This document shows positions 53,347 through 61,997 of a stretch of DNA of 64,000 nucleotides, piece by piece. The notes beneath the pieces are model-generated. The model ran no database searches, had not been told where the DNA came from, and saw only the letters and a program-made list of their open reading frames with translations. The first letter of the stretch is position 1. Each line of letters opens with the position of its first letter. The translations under genes were made by a program, and so were the position numbers. The stretch comes from Devosia sediminis (GTDB taxonomy: Bacteria > Pseudomonadota > Alphaproteobacteria > Rhizobiales > Devosiaceae), in assembly GCF_016411825.1 (NCBI RefSeq), contig NZ_JAEKMH010000002.1, forward strand, positions 682,001 through 746,000. Reading direction: 5' to 3'.

Positions 53347-55266
53347 ATGCCCAAGACGTTGTTTCCCAACGCCGATCCCGAAACCAGGGCGCGGCTCGAA
53401 CAGGACCCGACGGTCAAGCTGTTCAACTCTCACGACTGGTCATCCAGTTCGCTCGGTCCCATCCCCGGCTGGTCGGAAAGCCTCAAGGGCGCCGTCCGGA
53501 CCATGATCGTGGCCTCGACGCCCATGGTCATGCTGGTGGGGGAAGAAGGAAACCTTCTCTACAACGACGCCTATGCGCGTTTTGCCGGCAATCGGCATCC
53601 CCACATTTTCGGCATGCCGGCTCTGGAGGCCTGGCCGGAGATCGCCGACTTCAATCGCCAGAACATCGCGCGCGGCCTCAATGGCGAGTCATGGGATTTC
53701 CGCAATCAGGAACTGGTTCTCAATCGGCACGGCCAGATGGAGTCGGGCTGGATGGACCTCCACTACAGCCCCATTGTGGGCGACGATGGCCGGTCCATGG
53801 GCACGCTCTGCATCGTTCACGAAATCACTGACCGCGTCCTGACCGAGCAGGCCCTCGCGCGCAGCGAAGAGCGCCTGTCGCTCGCGCTCAATGGCACCAC
53901 TCTCGTTGGAACCTGGGACTGGAACGTCACCGAAAATATCGTCACCTCCGACGATCGCTTCGCCGCCATGTACAACCTCGATCCCCTGCAGGCCGGCCTT
54001 GGCGTCCCAATCGAGCAATTCCTCTCCGCAATCCACCCCGATGATCTGGCGCGGGTGCAACAGCAGATCGAAACGGCCCTCGCCGACGGATCGGCGCTCA
54101 ACAGCGAATACCGGCTCGTGGCGCGCGATGGCGCCGTCCGCTGGGTCATGGCTTCAGGCCGGCCGCGCATGGATGGCGAGGGCAGGGCGGTCCGCTTCCC
54201 CGGCGTCGTGGTCGATATCACCGAGCAGCGCGTAATCGCCGAGGCCCTGGCGAAAAGCGAACTGCAGTTCCGCACGCTGGCCGACACCATGCCGCAAATG
54301 GTGTGGTCGACGCTGCCCGACGGCTACCACGACTATTACAATGCCCGCTGGTACGAGTTCACCGGCGTGCCGGCCGGTTCTACCGATGGCGCGGGTTGGA
54401 ACAACATGTTCCATCCCGATGACCAGGAGCGGGCATGGGCGGCCTGGCGCCTGTCGCTGGAGACGGGCGAACCCTACCAGATCGAATATCGCCTGCGGCA
54501 CCATTCCGGCCAATACCGCTGGACGCTGGGTCGCGCCCTGCCGATCCGTGACGCCGAGGGCCAGATCGTGCGCTGGATCGGTACCTGCACCGACATCCAC
54601 GAGACCCGTCTCGCCGCCGAAGAGCGCGAGCTTGTGGCCCAGGAACTGAGCCACCGGATCAAGAACATCTTCGCCGTGCTCACCGGCATTATCGGCCTCT
54701 CCGCCCGGAACCGTCCGGAAGCCAAAGACTTCGCCGACCAGTTGCGCAAGCGCATCTACGCCCTCGGCGAGGCGCACGATTTCGTTCGTCCCCACAGCCA
54801 CTTTTCGGCCCCGCAATCGGGTCAGGGGCTGATCTCGGCCTTCCTGGCCCGGCTGATGCGCCCCTATAACGACGTCAGCGGCGAAGTGGACAGGGTGCGG
54901 TTCCTGGGCGAGGACTTTGCCATCGACGATGCGGCGGCCACGCCCCTGGCGCTATTGTTCCATGAACTCGCTACCAATGCCGCCAAGTATGGCGCGCTGT
55001 CGCGGCCCGAGGGCCGTGTGGAAGTCACGGGCGAAAGCCGCGGCGACCAGTACCAGATCGTCTGGCGCGAAATCGGCGGGCCCGAGGTGGTCGAGCCGGG
55101 CGAACTCGCCGGCTTCGGCACCCGCCTGGTCGGCATGTCGGTGGAAGGGCAGATGCGAGGGACGCTGTCGCGCGCCTGGAACGCCGGCGGGCTCGAGGTG
55201 ACTATTCTCGTCCCCAAGGACGCGTTGGCCCGATCGTCACGGCTGCAAAGCGTGGCCACGCACTAA
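53347..55266 (+). CDS. HWE-family histidine kinase with PAS domains
   Basis: Soluble 639-residue sensor kinase without membrane helices. Three PAS-like modules: residues about 50-165, about 175-295 (from RLSLALNGTTLVGTWDW) and about 300-425 (from FRTLADTMPQMVWSTLP). The kinase core is HWE-type: ELSHRIKNIFAVL (His at about 436), HELATNAAKYGALS, WREIGGPEV and GFGTRLVGMSVEGQ. HWE kinases feed the general stress response or light/redox pathways in alphaproteobacteria. A single-domain response regulator lies tail-to-tail downstream, overlapping by 4 bases, and is its likely partner. Confidence 0.92.
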   Translation: MPKTLFPNADPETRARLEQDPTVKLFNSHDWSSSSLGPIPGWSESLKGAVRTMIVASTPMVMLVGEEGNLLYNDAYARFAGNRHPHIFGMPALEAWPEIADFNRQNIARGLNGESWDFRNQELVLNRHGQMESGWMDLHYSPIVGDDGRSMGTLCIVHEITDRVLTEQALARSEERLSLALNGTTLVGTWDWNVTENIVTSDDRFAAMYNLDPLQAGLGVPIEQFLSAIHPDDLARVQQQIETALADGSALNSEYRLVARDGAVRWVMASGRPRMDGEGRAVRFPGVVVDITEQRVIAEALAKSELQFRTLADTMPQMVWSTLPDGYHDYYNARWYEFTGVPAGSTDGAGWNNMFHPDDQERAWAAWRLSLETGEPYQIEYRLRHHSGQYRWTLGRALPIRDAEGQIVRWIGTCTDIHETRLAAEERELVAQELSHRIKNIFAVLTGIIGLSARNRPEAKDFADQLRKRIYALGEAHDFVRPHSHFSAPQSGQGLISAFLARLMRPYNDVSGEVDRVRFLGEDFAIDDAAATPLALLFHELATNAAKYGALSRPEGRVEVTGESRGDQYQIVWREIGGPEVVEPGELAGFGTRLVGMSVEGQMRGTLSRAWNAGGLEVTILVPKDALARSSRLQSVATH

Positions 55267-55688
55267 CTGGCGAAACTGCTGTCGTCGCCCCAGTTGAACA
55301 GCGTCATGCGGCGAGGCGGGGTGGCCTCGGCCGCCACGCGTCGCGCGACTGCGAATTCGATCGCTTCGCGGATGTCACGCTCGGTCGCCGGCTTGGGCAA
55401 AACGCCGACGGTGCCGGGCACGCCTTCGCCGAGTTGCGATGGATTTGCGGTAATGAAGACGACGGTCGCGCCATGGGTCTGGGCAAGGATCTTGCCGATG
55501 CCGATGCCGGTGGGGCCGTCGCGCAGGTTGAGATCGACCAGGGCAATATCGGTCTGGCTGGCCAGCGCGAGCGCAGACCGCTGGTCACCGGCAATGCCGA
55601 GTGGGATGTAGCCCATATCGGCCACTACATCCTCAATCTCCGCAGCGACGATGTATTCGTCTTCTACTATCAGGATTCGATACGTCAT
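55263..55688 (-). CDS. Single-domain response regulator
   Basis: Receiver-only protein, 141 residues: acidic pair VEDE at 9-12, phosphoacceptor Asp52 in ALVDLNLRDG, and Lys in LPKPAT. The C-terminus is a short tail with no output domain. The start at 55688 aligns with the receiver family; an in-frame start 17 codons upstream is possible. It converges with the HWE kinase gene and is probably a phosphate-relay or sink partner of it. Confidence 0.85.
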   Translation of the reverse strand: MTYRILIVEDEYIVAAEIEDVVADMGYIPLGIAGDQRSALALASQTDIALVDLNLRDGPTGIGIGKILAQTHGATVVFITANPSQLGEGVPGTVGVLPKPATERDIREAIEFAVARRVAAEATPPRRMTLFNWGDDSSFAS

Positions 55689-55925
55689 AAGCAAGCTAGG
55701 CGGTTCATTACGAGCATTATCGTGCATTAACTTTTGCAACGCAGGAGGGGTTGCGAAGATTCTAACTGAGAAAACAACTTGTGATCAAAGTGACATCGAT
55801 CCGTTACCAAACCCGCGCGGCCTTGGCCAGCGGCTTGCCCTCGTTTGGGTGAGCGGCTAAGTCTGGCGCGCAACCGGCCGCCCGGCCTTGCATTGTCTCC
55901 TCATCCGCAGATCAGGCCAGCTTCC

Positions 55926-57593
55926 GTGACCGACCAGCTCCGCATCGCGCTCGCCCAGCTCAATCCCAAGGTTGGCGACCTCTCAGGCAATCTGGCCCTC
56001 GCCCGCAAGGCCCTCGATGAGGCCAGGCAGGCCGGCGCCGATATCCTGATGTTCTCCGAGCTGTTCCTCACCGGCTATTTTCCCGATGACCTGCTGTTCA
56101 AGCCGCAATTCATAGCCGATGCCGTGGCCGCTGCGCAGGAGCTGGCGCGCGACACGGATCGCACCGATGTCGTGGTGATCCTCCCCACCATCTGGCAGGA
56201 CAGCAACGGGCTCCACAACGCCGTCGTCGTCGCCGAGAATGGCGAAATCACCGCGGTGCGCCTCAAGCGCGAACTCCCCAATAACGACGTCTTCTACGAA
56301 AAGCGCTATTTTTCGGCCGGGCCCATGGCCGAACCGGTCACGATCAAGGGCGTCTCCATCGGCATCCCGATCTGCGAAGACATCTGGCATCAGTCGGTCT
56401 GCGAGCACCTCGCCATGCGCGGCGCGGAAATCCTGCTTTGCCCCAATGGCTCGCCCTACTGGCGCAACAAGCAGCACGTGCGCAAGAACCTGGTTCGCGC
56501 CCGCACGGCCGAAGACGACATTCCAATGCTCTATCTCAACCAGGTCGGCGGGCAGGACGAGCTGGTCTATGATGGCGCCTCCTTCGGCATGGAGCCGGGC
56601 GACAGGCTGGTGTTCCAGGGCAAGTCCTTCGAGACCGATTTCATTGTCTCGGACTGGCAGCGCGGCGACAATGGCTGGACCTGCAGCAAGGGCGAGATCA
56701 CCGAGCTGACCTCGGTCGACGAGGCGCCCTGGCGCGCCTGTGTGCTGGGCCTTCGCGACTATGTGCACAAGAACGGCTTCAGCCACGTCGTGCTCGGCCT
56801 GTCCGGCGGCATCGACAGCGCCGTCGTCGCGGCCATGGCGGTGGACGCTTTCGGAGCCGACAAGGTGCACTGCATCATGCTGCCCTATCGCTATACCTCG
56901 GAAGCCAGCATCAAGGATGCGCGCGAATGCGCCGAACTGCTCGGTGTCCGCTACGACGTCATTCCTATTGGCGAGCCGGTCGATCGCGCCCTGACCGAGC
57001 TGGCCCCGGTCTTTGGCGATCGCCCTGCCGATCTGGCCGAGGAAAACATCCAGTCGCGCATGCGTGGCGTGGTGCTCATGGCCGTCAGCAACAAGCTCGG
57101 CTCCATGCTGCTGACCACTGGCAACAAGAGCGAAATGGCCGTGGGCTACGCCACCATCTATGGCGACATGAATGGCGGCTATAATCCGCTCAAGGACATG
57201 CTCAAGGTGGAGGTCTATCGCCTGGCCGCCTGGCGCAATGCCCATGTGCCCGGCGACAGCCTTGGTCCGTCCGGCGTCGTCATCCCGCAGAACATCATCG
57301 ACAAGGCGCCCAGCGCCGAGCTGCGCCCCGACCAGAAGGACCAGGACAGCCTGCCGCCCTATCCAGTGCTCGATGCGCTCATCACCGCGCTGGTCGAGGA
57401 AGAGCGGTCGGTGGCCGACATCGTCGCCGACGGCTTCGACAGCGATCTCGTGCTGCGCATCCAGAAGCTGATCAACATTGCCGAATACAAGCGCCGCCAG
57501 GCGCCTCCGGGACCCAAGATCACCGCCAAGGCCTTTGGGCTCGGGCGCAAATATCCCATCACCAATGGCTACCGGGATACGGTGGTCGGATGA
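55926..57593 (+). CDS. nadE: Glutamine-dependent NAD+ synthetase
   Basis: Final step of NAD synthesis: amidation of nicotinate adenine dinucleotide with glutamine-derived ammonia. 555 residues: N-terminal nitrilase-like glutaminase with the Glu-Lys-Cys triad (MFSELFLTGY Glu45, LKRELPN Lys about 113, PICEDIW Cys about 149), then the synthetase domain with LGLSGGIDSAVVA (about 291), GNKSEMAVGYAT and PSAELRPDQKDQ. GTG at 55926 is the start that fits the family (VTDQLRIALAQLNP). The stop overlaps the gltX start by 4 bases. Confidence 0.95.
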   Translation: MTDQLRIALAQLNPKVGDLSGNLALARKALDEARQAGADILMFSELFLTGYFPDDLLFKPQFIADAVAAAQELARDTDRTDVVVILPTIWQDSNGLHNAVVVAENGEITAVRLKRELPNNDVFYEKRYFSAGPMAEPVTIKGVSIGIPICEDIWHQSVCEHLAMRGAEILLCPNGSPYWRNKQHVRKNLVRARTAEDDIPMLYLNQVGGQDELVYDGASFGMEPGDRLVFQGKSFETDFIVSDWQRGDNGWTCSKGEITELTSVDEAPWRACVLGLRDYVHKNGFSHVVLGLSGGIDSAVVAAMAVDAFGADKVHCIMLPYRYTSEASIKDARECAELLGVRYDVIPIGEPVDRALTELAPVFGDRPADLAEENIQSRMRGVVLMAVSNKLGSMLLTTGNKSEMAVGYATIYGDMNGGYNPLKDMLKVEVYRLAAWRNAHVPGDSLGPSGVVIPQNIIDKAPSAELRPDQKDQDSLPPYPVLDALITALVEEERSVADIVADGFDSDLVLRIQKLINIAEYKRRQAPPGPKITAKAFGLGRKYPITNGYRDTVVG

Positions 57594-58918
57594 GCGTCAC
57601 CGTTCGCTGGGCCCCGTCGCCCACTGGCCGCATCCACCTCGGCAATGCCCGCCCGGCGCTGCTCAACTGGTTCTTCGCCCTTCGCCATGGCGGCCGCTAC
57701 GTGCTGCGCATGGACGATACCGACCTGGCGCGGTCCACCCGCGAATTCGCCGATGGCATCGAGGCCGACCTGGAGTGGCTTGGCGTCCGTCCCGATCTCC
57801 TGGCCCGCCAGTCCGATCGCACTGAGCTTTATGATGCTGCGCGCGACCGGCTGATCGCTGCCGGGCGGCTCTATCCCTGCTACGAAACCGAGGACGAGCT
57901 CGACCGCAAGCGCGCTCGCGCCCGGCTCCTCGGCAAGCCGCCGATCTATGACCGCGCCGCGCTTGATCTCACCGCCGAAGACCGTGCGCGGCTCGAGGCT
58001 GAGGGTCGTGCCCCGCATTGGCGTTTCCGGCTCGATGGCCGCCCGGTGCAGTTCAACGATCTCATCAAGGGGCCGCAGACCGTCAACACCGCCTCGATGT
58101 CCGATCCGGTGCTGATCCGCGCCGACGGGTCTTATCTCTACACTCTGCCTTCCGTGGTCGATGACATCGACCTGGGCATCACCCATGTGATCCGCGGCGA
58201 GGACCACGTCTCCAATACCGGCACGCAGATCGAGATCTTCGAAGCGCTTGGTGGCACCGTCCCGACCTTTGGCCACCACAATCTCCTGACCGACGCGCAG
58301 GGCCAGGGCTTTTCCAAGCGCCTCGGTAGCCAGTCCATCAGCGATTTCCGCGACGAGTGTTATGAGCCGCTGGCCATTGCCATTGTCGCCACGCTGACCG
58401 GCACCAGCCTGTCGGTTGAGCCCTATGACAGCCTCGACGCCATTGCCGAAAAGCTCGACTTTTCTATGATCTCGCATGGCTCGGCCCGCTTCGATCCGAC
58501 CGAACTCGACACGCTCAATGCCCGCCTGCTCCACGCCATGCCCTATGCCGAAGCCGCGCCGCGGCTGTCGTCCATGGGACTCGAAGGCGAGGCCATGTGG
58601 CTGCTGCTGCGCGAGAACCTGGTGAAATTTCCCGATATTGCTGAATGGTCAAAACTGGTGACGGGTCCGGTCGAGCCGGTGGTTGCCGACGAGGATCGCG
58701 ATTTCCTGGCTCTCGCCAAGGCTCTGCTGCCGCCCGAGCCGTGGGACGAGGCGACCTGGAGCCACTGGACCGATACGCTCAAGACCACGACCGGCCGCAA
58801 GGGCAAGGCGCTGTTCCTGCCGCTCCGCATGGCGCTGACGGGCCGTCACGACGGCCCGGAGCTCAAGTCCCTGCTTGTCCTGCTTGGGCGTAAGGCGTGT
58901 CTGGACCGACTACCCTGA
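57590..58918 (+). CDS. gltX: Glutamyl-tRNA synthetase
   Basis: Class I aminoacyl-tRNA synthetase, 442 residues. The HIGH motif is HLGN (16-19, in APSPTGRIHLGNAR) and the KMSKS motif is FSKRLG; the DDTD motif and IRGEDHVSNT are present. It is shorter than many GltX proteins, as is usual for one of the two GltX types in alphaproteobacteria, so the organism may have a second copy charging tRNA-Gln indirectly. Translationally coupled to nadE (ATGA). Its 3' end overlaps the DUF2865 gene on the other strand by 56 bases. Confidence 0.93.
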   Translation: MSVTVRWAPSPTGRIHLGNARPALLNWFFALRHGGRYVLRMDDTDLARSTREFADGIEADLEWLGVRPDLLARQSDRTELYDAARDRLIAAGRLYPCYETEDELDRKRARARLLGKPPIYDRAALDLTAEDRARLEAEGRAPHWRFRLDGRPVQFNDLIKGPQTVNTASMSDPVLIRADGSYLYTLPSVVDDIDLGITHVIRGEDHVSNTGTQIEIFEALGGTVPTFGHHNLLTDAQGQGFSKRLGSQSISDFRDECYEPLAIAIVATLTGTSLSVEPYDSLDAIAEKLDFSMISHGSARFDPTELDTLNARLLHAMPYAEAAPRLSSMGLEGEAMWLLLRENLVKFPDIAEWSKLVTGPVEPVVADEDRDFLALAKALLPPEPWDEATWSHWTDTLKTTTGRKGKALFLPLRMALTGRHDGPELKSLLVLLGRKACLDRLP

Positions 58919-60017
58919 CGGCTTTTTCACCGAAGTGAACGATCCGCAGCTCCGGCTCGGCCGGGGCTGTGGGCGTGCGCGCCACCTGGCCGGGTCCGGC
59001 GGGCCGCGGGCGGGGCAGGGGCACGCTCACCAGGTCAACGCTGGCGACCTGTTCCACCGGCGCCGCCTGCACCGGCACGACGCCGCGTGGGTCACGCACG
59101 GGCATGGGAATGCGCAGGCCGTTGATATCGAGAATGGTGCGGTTGCTGCCATCCTCGCTGGCCACCACCGACACCGAACCGTCGGCGACCGGCGCCGCCT
59201 GGCAGGTCGCGGTCTTGTCGAAGGCGTCGCGATAGGCAAAGGCTGTCGGCAGAGCGCTATAGAGCGAGCCGCCCATATTGCGCATCTGCTCGGGTTCTTC
59301 GCCCGGATTGGCGTAATAATAGAGGTCGACAGCCGTGTTCGGACACATCTGTTGGCAGGTCATGGCGTCGTTGCCGACATAGTCGGGCAGGGTGGCGTAG
59401 CTGATGGGCCAGAAATACCCGTCGCTCAGCCGTACGCAGACGGTGCGAACCGTGTTGTAGCCCTGGTAGCCCCAATAGTCGCCGCCATCGATGAAATCGC
59501 CATTGGTGAAGTCGCCCTCGGACGTGGTGCCGAAGATGCGGTCGAAGATCGTCTGCCGGTCCTGGGTGAAGGTCGCGCTCGATCCGGCATTGCAGCCGAA
59601 GCGTGCCATTTCCTGGAGGATGGCCTCGCGCTGCTGGGCAACGGCATTGGCGGTCTCGACCTGCTGGCTCACCTGACCATACTGGTCGCGCAGGTCCAGC
59701 ACGTCGCGGGCGATCAACTGGCAGCTCCGCGACAACTGCCGGCCGGCCCGGGCATCGTCATTGCAACCTTCGCGGATATAACGGCTTTCTGCCTGCTGAA
59801 CCTGCCGGCGCAACTGTTCGGCAGCATTGGAGCCGCCCCCCATTTGCCGAAAATCGCTGTTGCTGTCGAATTGCGCCAGGGCGCCCTGCAACTGCGCGCA
59901 TTGCGCTGCCTGGGCATACGCTGTCTGGACGTCGAGCGTCAGCGTGACAAGCGCCAATGCTAGCAGGACAAGGGGCCGAAACCCGGACAAAGTGAATTTC
60001 ACGCCAATATTCCGCAA
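58863..60017 (-). CDS. Exported DUF2865 protein
   Basis: 384 residues with a signal peptide (cleavage near AYAQA), a helical region with conserved cysteines (CAQLQ, REGCNDD, SCQLIARD), the DUF2865 core RTVCVRLSDGYFWPISYATLP followed by CQQMCPNTAVDLYYY, and a Pro-rich C-terminus. Function unknown. The first codon is TTG (60017) or GTG (60002); neither has a strong SD. The last 18 codons lie antisense to the end of gltX. Confidence 0.85.
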   Translation of the reverse strand: MRNIGVKFTLSGFRPLVLLALALVTLTLDVQTAYAQAAQCAQLQGALAQFDSNSDFRQMGGGSNAAEQLRRQVQQAESRYIREGCNDDARAGRQLSRSCQLIARDVLDLRDQYGQVSQQVETANAVAQQREAILQEMARFGCNAGSSATFTQDRQTIFDRIFGTTSEGDFTNGDFIDGGDYWGYQGYNTVRTVCVRLSDGYFWPISYATLPDYVGNDAMTCQQMCPNTAVDLYYYANPGEEPEQMRNMGGSLYSALPTAFAYRDAFDKTATCQAAPVADGSVSVVASEDGSNRTILDINGLRIPMPVRDPRGVVPVQAAPVEQVASVDLVSVPLPRPRPAGPGQVARTPTAPAEPELRIVHFGEKAVRVVGPDTPYAQAGQAGT

Positions 60018-60128
60018 CCACTGGGCCCCCGGTCCTTAAGATATCGCTAGGGCTCGTGGCAACATTATAGCGCGTGATTTGCCGGGGGTATCGCCTCACG
60101 GCAACACGGCATCAAAGGAGACCCCCGC

Positions 60129-61136
60129 ATGAAACTCGCCACCCTGCGCACGACCCGCCCGGATGGCCAGCTTGTCGTGGTCTCGGCAGACCTGACGCGC
60201 TGCGTCTCGGCCGGACGCATCGCGCCATCCCTGCAATCGGCGCTGGACGACTGGGAAACGGCGGCTCCGGCGCTCGGCGAGCTCGCCCGCCAGCTCGATG
60301 CCGGCGAAATCACTGGCCAGCCCTTCGAGCCGCGCTCGGTCGCCGCGCCCCTGCCGCGCGCCTTCCAGTGGATCGACGGCTCGGCCTATATGAGCCATCT
60401 CGAACGCGTTCGCGCCCTCAAGGGCAGCCTCGACGAAGGCCTCCAGTCGGTCCGTCCGCTGCTCTACCAGGGCGCCTCCGATTCGCTGTCCTCCGCCACC
60501 GCGCCCATCACCGTGCCGGGCGACGACCTGGCCCTCGATTTCGAGGCCGAAGTCGGCGTCATCATCGGTCCTGTGCCCATGGGCGCCGCCTATTGGCAGG
60601 CGGCGGAGGCGATTCGCCTCGTCACCATCCTCAACGACGTGTCGCTCCGTCGCCTCGTGGCCGATGACCTTCAGCACGGTTTCGGCTTTTTCCATTCAAA
60701 GCCCTCCACCAGCTTCGCGCCGGTGGTCGTGACGCCGGAAAGCCTGGGCAAGGCCTGGTCCGGCAATCGCCTGCACCTGCCCTTGCGCGTCGAGGTCAAC
60801 GGCGCGCTTTATGGCCAGCCCAATGCGGGGGTCGGCATGCACTTCGATTTCGCCGACCTCATCGTCGAGGCGGCCCGCACCCGCAACCTGGCAGCCGGCA
60901 CCATTATCGGCGGCGGCACCGTGTCCAATCCGCACGACCAGACACTGCCCATCAGGGCCGACGGCATCGGTTTCGGCTGCATCGCCGAAGCCCGCACCGC
61001 CGAAAAAGCCAAGTTCGGCCGGTCCCGCACGCCCTTTCTCAAGCCCGGCGACAAGGTGCGCATCCGGGCCATGGATGGCGCCGGGAAGTCGACTTTCGGA
61101 GACATCGAGCAGGTCGTCGCACTTGCGTCCAATTGA
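60129..61136 (+). CDS. Fumarylacetoacetase-family hydrolase
   Basis: 335 residues of the FAH fold. The metal and active-site pattern DFEAEVGVIIGPVPMG (about 138-153) is clear, with LNDVSLR, FGFFHSKPSTSFAPVVV, the IGGGTVSN segment and LKPGDKVRI near the end. Members hydrolyse or decarboxylate acylpyruvates and aromatic breakdown products; the precise substrate is not shown. Start has AAGGAGA upstream. Confidence 0.88.
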   Translation: MKLATLRTTRPDGQLVVVSADLTRCVSAGRIAPSLQSALDDWETAAPALGELARQLDAGEITGQPFEPRSVAAPLPRAFQWIDGSAYMSHLERVRALKGSLDEGLQSVRPLLYQGASDSLSSATAPITVPGDDLALDFEAEVGVIIGPVPMGAAYWQAAEAIRLVTILNDVSLRRLVADDLQHGFGFFHSKPSTSFAPVVVTPESLGKAWSGNRLHLPLRVEVNGALYGQPNAGVGMHFDFADLIVEAARTRNLAAGTIIGGGTVSNPHDQTLPIRADGIGFGCIAEARTAEKAKFGRSRTPFLKPGDKVRIRAMDGAGKSTFGDIEQVVALASN

Positions 61137-61238
61137 TGGATAACATTCGCGTGTGCCCGTTGGGCTCGTCATGAACCCATGTCAGGCTCCCTCATCGGAA
61201 GAGGGGCCGTTGCGTCAAACAAGTTGAGGGAATTCTCT

Positions 61239-61688
61239 ATGCATATCCGCAAGGCCTCCACCATGGCCCTGGCCTCCATCCTGCTGGCCGGCGTCGTTGG
61301 TGTCTTCGCCCAGGAAGCATTCACCCCGCCGGCCACGCCCGAAGAGGCCGTGACGATGCGCAAGGCGCTGATGCGGGAAGACGGCGGCATCCTCCGCTCG
61401 GCCGGCAATCTCACCGGCGCTGAGGCGGTGGCGGCCATGACCACCCTGCGCGACAACTATAGCCACATCCCCGAACTCTTCCCCGAAGGCTCCATCGTCG
61501 GCGACAGCGAAGCGCTGCCGGCCATCTGGGAGAACTGGGAAGCCTTCACCGCCATCGTCGATACCGGCGTTGCCGCCGCCGAAGCCGGCATTGTGGCCGC
61601 CGAAGCTGGTGATGCCGCCGGCTATGCCGCGGCGCTGCAGACGCTCCAGGGCACTTGCGGCCAGTGCCATCAGCAGTTCCGCTCCTGA
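61239..61688 (+). CDS. Cytochrome c' (class II c-type cytochrome)
   Basis: Periplasmic haem protein of 149 residues: signal peptide ending near VFAQE, a four-helix bundle (AVTMRKALMRE, AEAVAAMTTLRD, IWENWEAFTAIV) and the C-terminal haem site CGQCHQQF. Cytochromes c' bind NO or act as electron-transfer proteins. Haem attachment would need the Ccm system encoded at 6.4-10.5 kb. An intrinsic terminator follows. Confidence 0.9.
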   Translation: MHIRKASTMALASILLAGVVGVFAQEAFTPPATPEEAVTMRKALMREDGGILRSAGNLTGAEAVAAMTTLRDNYSHIPELFPEGSIVGDSEALPAIWENWEAFTAIVDTGVAAAEAGIVAAEAGDAAGYAAALQTLQGTCGQCHQQFRS

Positions 61689-61714
61689 ATTCTCATCGCC
61701 TCCAAAGCGATTGG

Positions 61715-61741
61715 GGCGGCCTCCGGGCCGCCTCTTTTTTT
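61715..61741 (+). terminator. Intrinsic terminator of the cytochrome c' gene
   Basis: GGCGGCC-TCCG-GGCCGCC (61715-61732) perfect 7-bp stem, then TCTTTTTTT. Confidence 0.93.
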
Positions 61742-61762
61742 GCCCGGCCAAGGGCAGGGGGC

Positions 61763-61791
61763 TTGATTTCCGGCCGCCGCGCGGCCAATCT
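61763..61791 (+). promoter_or_regulatory. Weak candidate promoter of the cysS leader
   Basis: TTGATT (61763-61768), 17 bases, CAATCT (61786-61791). If used, transcription would begin at or next to the leader ATG at 61799, giving a leaderless uORF. The -10 match is poor. Confidence 0.25.
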
Positions 61792-61798
61792 CCGCGCC

Positions 61799-61843
61799 AT
61801 GAAGACCACGTGCACCATTACCTGCTGCATTATTACCTGCTAA
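61799..61843 (+). CDS. Cys/Thr/Ile-rich leader peptide upstream of cysS
   Basis: Fourteen codons, [14 protein letters not shown], then TAA. Four of the 14 residues are Cys (all TGC), five Thr and three Ile. It begins 57 bases after the cytochrome c' terminator and is followed 6 bases later by a 12-bp hairpin (61850-61907) and a second, longer one (61911-61953), before cysS at 61998. This is the arrangement of an amino-acid attenuator sensing charged tRNA. There is no clear SD, so it may be leaderless like rhizobial trpL. Confidence 0.6.
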   Translation: MKTTCTITCCIITC

Positions 61844-61849
61844 CCCAAG

Positions 61850-61953
61850 CGTTGGCGGAGCGGTCTTCTTCATCCAAAACTCTCGGAAGATAGGGCTCCC
61901 GCCAGCGGAGCGTTGTCAGGAAAAGTGGCCACCACTTTTCCGGTTCGACAGCG
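61850..61953 (+). promoter_or_regulatory. Two consecutive hairpins, candidate cysS attenuator
   Basis: Hairpin 1: CGTTGGCGGAGC (61850-61861) with GCTCCCGCCAGCG (61895-61907), 12 bp with one bulge and one wobble. Hairpin 2: GGAAAAGTGG-CCA-CCACTTTTCC (61919-61941), perfect 10 bp, extended by CGTTGTC/GACAGCG (61911-61917/61947-61953). Hairpin 2 resembles a dispersed Hyphomicrobiales repeat as I remember it. Confidence 0.5.
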
Positions 61954-61997
61954 CGACCATCAAAAGACGCATAGTGTCTGGCCCACAGGACCCCTCG

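Noticed and set aside
61689..61798. tRNA gene before cysS
   Set aside because: No cloverleaf, T-loop or acceptor pairing; the stem present is the terminator of the cytochrome c' gene.
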